A DNA stretch of 64,000 nt, taken from assembly GCA_019155185.1 (NCBI GenBank), contig CM032813.1:12443561-12507560 (forward strand). Direction: 5' to 3'. The notes below the pieces were generated by a model that worked only from the letters and a program-made list of their open reading frames with translations, did not search any database and was not told where the DNA came from. The translations under genes and the position numbers were made by a program. Below, one piece after another: positions 55,014 to 64,000 of the stretch (the stretch's first letter is position 1; each line of letters opens with the position of its first letter). The stretch comes from Beaufortia kweichowensis (Eukaryota > Chordata > Actinopteri > Cypriniformes > Gastromyzontidae).

Positions 55014-58000
55014 AATTAGCTATTGAGGGCACAACCACAATTTTTTCCTTATTACTTTTCATCCGGTCATATACAATATATGTTTGTGCAATATAACACA
55101 ATATAAGTTTGCATAAGGACCAGATCCAGGCCACATTACTCTTTTCTTCCTTTCAGCCAAATAAAAGAAGACTTGAGATGTCACATCTATTTATGTGTGA
55201 CACCCCAGACCCCAGAATGTGGGCTCTCCTCATTGGTAGGACAGTCAGGTAGCCTGTATGGAGTCTTGAAGAAGAGGCTCAGAGCCGGGTTTCCGCTTTG
55301 GCTGAAAGACTGGAGACAGACTGCCGTGTCTGTTGCTGGGCAATCAACAAGGTGCTCAGAGGCCAGTTCAATAGAGGGAAAAACTGGGAATGGGCACTAA
55401 ACAAACAGATACCCCTTCTCACAATGACAAAATAAGAATGGGAATATGAGTGCAATGGGAACGTTTTTGTCAAGATGTTTTTCTTTTGACTTTGGGATGT
55501 TATACACCATTGCATATTCAAAACGAACATGGCAACATGTTTTCTTCAGCCATGGCTACGGTTCCGGCTGGAATGTGTGACCTCACTGTTGATACATTGC
55601 ATGTGCATTAAAACCGAGAGACAGAGACAATATTCTGTGGTTTGGTTAATGAGTTGTTCCTTGTATATTATTTTCAGGGCACCTCCATACATAACAGACA
55701 CTCATGATAGATGTCAGCATTTGAATAAATGACCCCTGAGGTTTATCACAAGCCTGTATGATCTTTCCAACATAAATCTGTTATTGAAAGTGTCTAAAAG
55801 TGTTCCTTATAACAGGTAACTTATAACAGGTGCAATTATTTAGCTCTTTGTTAACCACATATGCTGCTCAGAGAAAGATTTCATTATTGAATCAAACACA
55901 CCATGCTGTTTTGTAATTCTTGTTAAAGAGCTGGTTAAGTCTCCTAATATTGTGTTGAAGTTCCCTACAACAGGTTTTAATGCATCTAAGGTCAGAAAAC
56001 ATTGTAATTTTCTCAAATTTTCACATTTAATATTAGATCCTTTTTCAATGATTCCAAAACGATTCGTTTAAAGCAATTCTGAGCTGCAGGCCTGTAAACC
56101 CCTCCTTCCGTAAGACTAATCTTGTTCTGATTGGTTGTCCCATATACAATGCATGTCAGAAACGAAACGCTCAGTACCATAGCTAATTTTTAGCTCAGCA
56201 GGGTAAACAAAACAAAGATGCTATAAGGTTACAAAATTGGCTTAAAAGAGAATTTAATTAACCACTGATTCTTCACATCATCATCTTTTGTCAGTAAAAA
56301 CAAAGTTGCTTCCGCATGGTGTTCTCGACATGAGGTAAACACTAACTAGCGGAAGTGTTTGTGGTCAGGTCAGAATGTTTGTATTTCGTGGGTAGGCGGG
56401 GATTATGCACGCGTTACCCTGTGACGTATATATGTAACAGGCCTAAGATTAGAGAATATAACGATTCGTTAGGGTGACTCTGAGTCCACTATTGGGAAAA
56501 AATATCTTTATTTATTATGCACTTTTTTAAACAATTTTGCAGACTGTTTACAATGAAGGATAGCTACATTACACTGCAAAATCTTAAAACTGTAAGTTGG
56601 TTCCTTCGCAAATTTCTGACTTGTTTGTTTTGTTGTTATTTGTTCTATATGGTAAACATTTTGAATTTATGAATTTTTGTTTTTATGAAATGACGGTGTG
56701 TTAAAGTTAGCATGTGATCATACATTAGCATCTTTGGCTAAAATATTTAGTCATTATTTGTCTACCAACCAATCAGCAACAGAATGCTGTTTCCACAACC
56801 AGTATATATTTTATAAAAGAAAATTACTTAATGAGTGTTAAATGTGCAAAGTATGCCACCACAGTCCCTCTTACATATAAAGCCCAAGCTAGGAACCCAA
56901 GAGAAGATGTTCTGTATTATTTGTAGCACATGTAATTTCATAAATCATTTTCAACCTAACTCATTGCTTCCACAGACAATCATTGCAAATTATTATGCTG
57001 TTTGTCAAAACAACTGTGCAAGCAGCAAGACAAAGTGAGATTTAATGTAGGAAACCCAACCGTGATGGAATAGCTTAAATATTCTAATGATCATTTGATC
57101 CTTGCAAAGAACCATGAAACCCATAAAGACAACATTTTACATTATTTCAATTTATCTAATAGAAAAACATGGAGTTTAAACACATTCGATCTCTATAATA
57201 GCTTGTTGTTCTATTATAGGCCCATGTTTTGGTCTATTTGATGCTATTAATTAGGATGATAATAGCTATTCATTCTTTTTTCAGATTTCACTGCATTTGC
57301 ATTGATTGTTGTAATTCATAATTTCCAGACATCACTGGGTCTATAAGGCAAAATAAATTTAGCACTCATTTTATTTACATTAACATTAAAAGAATAGTTT
57401 ACTTCATAATTCTATCAAATTCTATCAGCACAGTGTCTATATATGGTTTAACGTTAAGGCGTCTTAAAAAATGTAATTCATAATTAAATAACTTGATTTT
57501 GTTTTTGTATGTTATTTTGTAATTTACATACATAGAACATACATACGGGGGGGGGGAGGTTTTGGGGAATGAAGGACTGGGCTGATGGTGCCCGTGGTTG
57601 CCGGCAGAATATAAAACAAATGAAAAAATTGGAAATGTATCTATTCCAGACTCCTCAGCATCACACACAGTTCCCATCTTGTAGTGGCTATATGTTGTAC
57701 ATATACAGTATTGTGAAACAAAGTTGACATAATGTAGTGCCTTGGGGAATCACAGTGGAATGATCTGTCTATCTCTGCCAGAACAGCTGATGTCTGTGCA
57801 TCTTTGTGGACAAAAAGGTACATTTCTACACAAGCATACAAAAATCGTTTTTCTAAAACAGTTCAACTCATGTTTGATCCAATAGATCAAACTTCCTTCC
57901 AGTCAAACATGTCAAACATCAGTTCACCATCATGCAATTATAAGCCTTTTTGCCTAAAGCATGTGCACATTTGATTAGTTAACACAGAGCTCCTCATGGG

Positions 58001-58929
58001 AGAATCTTGTCTGGTTTCTGAATCTGCGGTAATGGAGGTGGACACAAATGAATTCACCAGTCAAGGCGAATTTCAGGGGGTAATGACTTTGTCTAAATCC
58101 AACACTACATACACCTGCCCTCACAGCTTGATAAGGGGGAAATATACAGTGGGCTAGAAATATCTTTTTTACTCATATCTATTTAAATTGTATATATAAA
58201 TGTAGTGTAGAAACTGGCAAATTTAAATTACATTATTGTATTTTCATTTTCATTTTGCACCTAATGTTGCACACATGATAGAAATGGGTTGCTATTTTGC
58301 ATACTGCATTGCTATATTGCATATTTCATTCTAAATTGAAATTTGCTACCCATATGTTTCCAGAAGAATGAATCTGATAAAGATTTTTTGTTTTGAGGTT
58401 TAAAAAAATCTCTCTCATGCAATCTATCAAAAAATGCAGTTTTTCACTGTAACTTCTGTAATTTGATTTGCATAAAACATTTCCATTTTTGAAATGGGGC
58501 CCTGTTAAGGGACCTAACTAACCATCTGCTAGCTGTCACATGTCACAAAAAACATAATTCACAGAACAATTCTGTCTTCAAAATATATTTGTTATATGAA
58601 AAGCATTATATATAGAATTGAATTGTCAAGATTCACAATTTTACAGATTTATTAACATTTACATATGAATAGTTATGATAACTTTTACAGTTAATTTGGC
58701 CTGTAGATATGGGTTTTATAAAGATCAAATGACAGCAGAGGCATCTTTGTGCTGTTACAACTAAATTGTTAATATAAATTGTGTTTCCATGTGATTCCAG
58801 TTATGGTATAGTGGGAGATGCATAGTGATTCTTTAAATGCTAAACGTACATACAAACATGTTACAGCTCTTCAGTAAATGAACATTGTTCTTAAGAGGGC
58901 TTTGTCCCCTTTTTTTGAAACCTTATACA
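55014..58929. other. intergenic stretch
   Basis: No gene recognised. A run of ten G lies near 57547-57556. About 56090-56470 contains phrases like those of teleost transposons (gttaccctgtgacgtatata) and may be a decayed element. About 58000-58130 is complex and non-repetitive. The frame at 55173-55400 has no recognised domain. Confidence 0.35.
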
Positions 58930-58992
58930 GTTTATCAGTAGCCTATGTGTGTTTCCTGGGAATCAAACCCATAATTTTTGCACTGGTAACAC
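58930..58992 (-). mobile_element. tRNA-derived SINE head fragment
   Basis: tcctgggaatcaaacccata then gcactggtaacacag: reverse complement of the box-B region of the same SINE type as at 34330-34395. Confidence 0.45.
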
Positions 58993-59019
58993 AGTCAGTT
59001 AAGCAATAATAACACTAAA

Positions 59020-59690
59020 TGTACATTTACATTTAGGCATTTCGCTGACGCTTTTATCCAAAGCGACTTACAATATTAGGAGACAATGAAGCGATACATC
59101 AAAAGCGGCAACAATAGTGCTAAGAAGTGCTTTACTAAGTTTACAATGTTTTGCAATGCTAGATAAGTACCTGTAGAGGAAAGAAGAGAGTTTTTTTTTC
59201 TTTTTTTTGTATTATGATGTCAGGTGTTCATGGAAGAGGTGTGTTTTTAGTTGTTTCTTAAAGGAGGTGAGGGATGTGGCAGAACGGATTGCGTTAGGGC
59301 AGGGATGGGCAAACTCGTCCTGGAGGGCCGCTGTCCTGCAAAGTTTAGCTCCAGCTTGCCTCAACACACCTGCTTCAAAGTTTCTTGTATGCCTAATTAG
59401 ACCTTGATTAGCTGGTTCAGGTGTGTTTAATTGGGGTTGGAACTAAACTCTGCAGGACAGCAGCCCTCCAGGACCGAGTTTGCCCATCCCTGCGTTAGGG
59501 AGATTATTCCACAAGCCGGGGACAGAGAAGGAGAAAGAACGAGAGAGAGATTTAGTGCCCTTCTGTGAGGGTACCACCAGTCGACGTTTGTTCGTTGAGC
59601 GCAGGGTTCTGGATGGGTTGTAGGTATGTAGAAGAGAGTTAAAGTATGAGGGTGCAGAATTTGTGATGGTTTTAAATGTAAGCATTAATG
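59020..59690 (-). mobile_element. L2-type LINE 3' end, 5'-truncated, split by a MITE
   Basis: The minus strand carries the C-terminal part of an L2 protein (APSYFNSLLHTYNPSRTLRS, then SLSRSFSFSVPGLWNNLP), continuing on the far side of the insertion with SLTSFKKQLKTHLF and a stop codon near 59215. It ends in the standard tail (ttgtaagtcgctttggataa) with acattt repeats at 59025-59045. Apart from the insertion the frame is intact over about 110 codons, so this is a fairly young copy. Confidence 0.88.
59300..59492. mobile_element. hAT-type MITE with 8-bp target duplication
   Basis: 193 bp, beginning cagggatgggcaaactcgtc and ending gagtttgcccatccctg, inverted ends of about 30 bases. It is flanked by cgttaggg at 59292-59299 and at 59493-59500. 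The 8-bp duplication is the hallmark of hAT transposition. The sequence matches a very common teleost non-autonomous family. It has landed inside an L2 coding region. Confidence 0.93.
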
Positions 59691-60034
59691 ATTTAAATTT
59701 AATAATTTAATATATTACTTACATTTACACATACATACATACATGATAATATTAACAATTCTGTATTATGGTAATGTAATTTTATTTTGGTGTAGGGTCT
59801 TGAAGATGGCATAAACTTTGTAAACATTTTGGTTGGCTCCTTTGACAGGTTTACATCTGTGTAAAAGATTTAATAATAAATAATTTTAAAAGAGACTCAT
59901 TTTGGCTAACAATAATAATCAAAGCATTGTTTTTTATAATAGCAAAACATATGTTTTCATGTTAAAAAATTCAAATGAACTGACATGTCACACTAGTAAT
60001 ATTTGTGAATGGGTTGCTAGGTAGAATCTTACCC

Positions 60035-60145
60035 TGGGTTTGTTTTTACCTGGGATTGTTTTTGTTTTACATTAAACATGGGTTGAAACAACCCAACATT
60101 TAGGTTAAAACAATTCAGTTAATTTATAACCCAACAGTGTGTTCT
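60035..60145. repeat. dispersed repeat with AACCCAAC motifs
   Basis: catgggttgaaacaacccaa, atttaggttaaaacaattca and ataacccaacagtgtgttct follow a known cyprinid repeat of alternating GGGTT and AACCC words. Confidence 0.45.
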
Positions 60146-61969
60146 GTCCATATTTTAGCATTTTTTAGAGTGTATTTTGTGCAACGTTAAATATAATAGA
60201 TGTGCCCCTAAAGGATTCGTTGTGGATTTAAATTATATTAATTGATAGTGTTAACTTATGAGTGGAGTGGTCTGAAATGTCCTTCTCTTCCAGGAGAATG
60301 CACATCTCATTTAACTGTTGGAAGACATTGGGAAAACACAGGGAAACATTTTATGTTTGCTAAGCAGTTTTCTTAACATTGTTCTTAACAGTTATTAAGG
60401 GCAGTGCTCATGGTTCAGTGCTGGGACCTCTTTGATTGACAATACATATACATCATCTGACATGTGGTTAACTTGTTTAATTAACTTGCTTTTCACAGTA
60501 GGAAGCATTTTTCACTTAAAATAGTTGAGATTGTTAATTGTTCCAAGGTTTCCTATAAGTTCGATATCCATAATACTAAGATTGGCCAAATTTTTGTTGG
60601 TAATATGGCATACTCTGGGGCTGGGAATAGTGGTATTTGGTCACTTTAAATTAATAAGAATAAATAAATAAATTTTCATTCAAATTGTATTTGCAATCCT
60701 TTTTAAGTGTGAATGTTTTTTAAAACATTTTACATTTTGTGAATTTCCAAATTTCTATTAGGACTTGCATATGCATTACAGCTTAAACAAATATTCATTG
60801 TTATTACCATCATATATTCACTAACAAAAGCTTGTCAACTCATTCATGTGCCTTATTTTTCATCATTTTAAAGAATCTGTTCTCATGTGACCTTCCAACT
60901 TCTTAACTGCCATTTATGAGCCTTTTAAAGAACATAATGTGTTGCACGAACAAAGCTTTTAAGACCTTTCACGATTCAGCTTTCACACTAAGCTGTTTGA
61001 CCTACCCATTCAATCAATGCTGTATTTTCCTCACATATATTTGATATTCTGTCCATTCACATGCAGTGGCATGGGCAGGTGTTCAATGTGCTGTGTTATA
61101 TACACTTTGTGTGGTTAATTGGCCATGTAATTACTCAACCTAGTAGTGCATCACAGATCAACTCCATAGAGAGCAGATGAACCAAAGACCTGCTTCTCCT
61201 AAACATTGCATGAGTAATACCTATGATGTGACATACAAAAAATGTAGAAAAAACAACAACTCATCCTATTCGTAACCCCACCAATGAAGAGAAATCTCTC
61301 ATGCTGTTTGTATTTTTTAAGATCTTTTTTTTTTACATTTGTGCTGTCACACATATAGGACACAGTCACATATTTACTTGTCAACTACCATTTACATGTT
61401 TCAAACACATATATGCCACATTGGACTAGACAGCTATTTCTTTGGAAATTGCTTTCATATCCAGTTTCATGTTGCAATTATGTACAGTAATCACCAGAAT
61501 ACAGACATAATGTAATCAGAAGAGTGAAAATATGCTGTACTGCAATTAAGGGCTTTTTTCAAACACAGGTGTCTGCAATCTGTCCGTCAGTCTCCTGCAC
61601 TCAACCTCTCCTTAGCCTATTCATCACTATGGAAACAGGCTGGATGGATTGCTAGATTGCTCTCTGATTGGTGTGACATCATAAATGAGTATGAAGCATG
61701 ACTTGGTACATTTAGCATTTAAAGGACCAGCAAGTTAACCTAAAAGCCACTCAACCACTGTGAAAAAGGTCAATTCAGCACCATTGAATATCATTGGCAA
61801 GAATCACTGGCAAACTTTTTTTCAAACAAAAATCACAACAAAAATTACTTGAAAGCCTAGAATTAGAAGGAATTAGTGGAGTAGCTCAAGAAACAGGTCA
61901 CAGGTCAACAGACACAAGTCATTCAAATTTAATTCATATGAAGCATTTTACAACTTTGCACAGTTGCAG

Positions 61970-62009
<40 letters not shown>

Positions 62010-63104
62010 ATTAAAAATAGATTTATGAATTTATGACATTCATTTTTAAAACATACACATTTTAAAATATTCTTTGTTCATACAGCGCACATTGCGGGAC
62101 ATAAATGTTACTAGGTCCACTTTATGGGATCAGTTCCATAATCAATCACATTATGTTCAAACATTAAGCACTCTGGCATTTCTATGACAATTTTCTGGAA
62201 ACAATGTTCTTTGTGAATGTGGTTCAAGTGTCTAAAAAAGCCACGGTTCCTCTGGATTTAGTCTGTCTCAGTTTTTTTTCTCTTTCTTCATTTAATAATA
62301 GATAATAAGAGTCAACGGTGAGACCAAATCTCAGTGTGAAGCGCTGGCTGTTGCTTGTGCATACAAAAATCTCACTGAATTATTACAAATGATGGCAAAA
62401 GGAATGTTTCAAAATGTAAAGTGATATTTTCTACTGACACACAACAGCAAATAACTCACGCAACCATTTTAGGGTGAAAATACTAATGTGCCTAAGATGT
62501 TTCACATATATACAGTAATAACAATTGACTGCTGTGACTGAATTACAGGTCAGATAAACTGTGGTAGAGGCAACTAAAGATCACAATCTAGCTTTGTAAC
62601 AATATAGCCTTGCAGGATGAAGCCCGGCCAGCTGCACTCATTAGCATGGGTGTAGAACACAGAAAAACGCTATCATCACCATTCATCAGCTGTCACAAAG
62701 CACTGTATAGTGAAATACATCTTGTGTTAACTGCCACTGGTGACACAAGTCAAGATCGATAGATGTTTATTGCTTTTTTAACACTTTTTCAACAGCTATT
62801 CTCCAAAGTAAGACAGATCTGTTGCCAATGGGAAAGTAACCCTCTCAAGAGTGACAAGAAATATTTATGAAATTTTCAAGATGTACAACCGAAAAAAAAC
62901 TCTAGATAACAATTTCATTAACTGATAACAAGCTTTCTCTTGGTCATACTACATGCTCATGATCATTTTAAAATCATGTTTGGGGTTTGTGCACTAGGGA
63001 TACTTCTGCTTTGCCCCCCAACAGTTTTCATATAGTCTAGCTTTCCTGTGCAGTGATGTTAAACATGCCACTATATACAGTATTTTGTCATTTTTTCAAA
63101 TGCA
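60146..63104. other. intergenic stretch
   Basis: No gene recognised. About 61550-61720 and 62590-62720 are complex, non-repetitive blocks. A short (TA)n tract lies at 61975-62002. Confidence 0.35.
61975..62002. repeat. short (TA)n microsatellite
   Basis: About 28 bases of pure TA. Confidence 0.95.
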
Positions 63105-63347
63105 GAGAAGTTAATTCATGCATTCATGATGTCAAGACTAGATTATTGTAATGCATTATTAGGTGGTTGCCCTGTAGGCTTATTACAAAAGCTCCAGCTA
63201 GTTCAAAATGCGGCAGCTAGAGTACTTACGAGAAGAAGAAAGTATGAGCATATTAGCCTGCTTGGTTAAACACTGCACTGTTTACCTATTAAGCAACATA
63301 TTAATAAAAAAAAACTTTAAAAGGGCCTACATGGTTTAGCTCATCAG
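63105..63347 (+). mobile_element. L2-type LINE reverse transcriptase C-terminal fragment
   Basis: The plus-strand frame reads HAFMMSRLDYCNALLGGC, then LLQKLQLVQNAAARVLT and RRRKYEHI before a stop. Further decayed L2 sequence follows to about 63347. This is the RT C-terminal region conserved in L2 and related clades. The later part (from about 63690) may hold a remnant of the same element. Confidence 0.85.
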
Positions 63348-63522
63348 TAGGGAATTCATGAGATTACCCCCTAGTTATTGAATTTGGCACTGAACGACGT
63401 TTTTTGATACTTGATGGCATTGAGGCAAATCGGTCGGTGCCTAGTAGTATTGAATTCGATACCCAGGCTACTTCTCAGTACCTCAGATTATATGCTCTTA
63501 GGACTCTAGCCAGTTGGTAATA

Positions 63523-63689
63523 CCAAAAACCTTTAGCCAACACCTGGTGTTTTTTACATATTACTGCGTGTGTGTGTGTACGCAACAATATAATTTATTA
63601 GTAATATGTAAAAAACACACAAAAGTATATAATAAAAGGTGGAGCTAGAGACACTACCCCTTCACCAGGTGTTGGCTAAAGGTTTTTGG
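63523..63689. repeat. nested inverted repeat, possible MITE
   Basis: The outer arms 63523-63549 and 63663-63689 are perfect 27-base reverse complements (first bases ccaaaaacctttagccaac). The inner arms 63547-63565 and 63600-63618 are perfect 19-base reverse complements. The right side has about 44 extra bases between inner and outer arm. A short (TG)n run sits in the loop. Confidence 0.85.
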
Positions 63690-64000
63690 ACTACCTTCAT
63701 TCACGATTACCTCCTGAGGTTATAAGATCATCAAAAGTGTCAAGAACATATGGGAAGGAACTGTCAGTAGGTCAGGTGAAAGAGCTTTAAATTGAGAGTA
63801 ACATTACTCCACCATAATGGATACCATGCCCCTGGTTAAGAGGTCATATAAGATTCAGAAAACATAATCATTTTATATAATAAATTAAAAAGTGTTACAA
63901 TGAGTAGAAAATTAAATTAAAAAAACGCTTGCAAAAAAGTTTGAAAATAATGTATATGTTCGTAGGCTCCACCACCGAGTTCACACTTTGGTGAAAACAA

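Overview
The window reads as nuclear DNA of a ray-finned fish, most likely a cypriniform. It is AT-rich and full of microsatellites. It carries teleost-type transposable-element remnants: L2-type LINEs, a tRNA-derived SINE sharing the L2 tail, DIRS tyrosine-recombinase elements, Ty3/gypsy fragments, a hAT-type MITE and several short dispersed families familiar from cyprinid genomes. No bacterial-type gene organisation is present, and most short open frames are chance frames in repeats or AT-rich DNA.

One protein-coding gene can be fully supported: slc6a1 (GABA transporter 1, GAT1) on the minus strand, start codon at 49671-49669 and stop at 44217-44215. Fourteen coding exons with GT-AG borders and consistent phases add up to 1,800 nt, or 599 residues, the length of mammalian GAT1. 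Intron 9 holds a long (TA)n tract starting a few bases after its donor, and intron 10 holds a SINE fragment. A 3' UTR probably runs down to about 43.0 or 42.4 kb. A GC-richer block at 50.78-51.12 kb is a candidate upstream promoter or 5' exon.

Layout: 1-12.2 kb is intergenic with (TC)n and (GA)n tracts, dispersed repeats and a CpG-rich island at 6.53-6.80 kb (possible promoter). 12.27-12.86 kb is a 21-bp minisatellite. 13.85-14.43 kb is a DNA-transposon-like repeat. 16.2-19.2 kb holds two decayed DIRS elements. 19.2-31.1 kb is mostly non-repetitive DNA with several blocks that look like conserved regulatory sequence; within it lies an unusual foldback element (23472-24334) with long inverted arms, internal tandem repeats and a 6-bp target duplication. 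31.2-39.5 kb is a transposon graveyard: a Ty3/gypsy element with candidate 5' LTR, a gypsy integrase remnant, a likely solo LTR containing a minisatellite, and four L2 fragments. 42.4-51.1 kb is the slc6a1 locus. 51.1-64 kb is intergenic, with an L2 3' end split by a hAT-type MITE (59300-59492, 8-bp duplication), another L2 fragment and a nested inverted repeat near 63.6 kb.

The clearest candidate for something undescribed is the foldback element. The most functionally relevant oddity is the (TA)n tract abutting an slc6a1 splice donor. All family assignments rest on reading the sequence; no database search was possible.
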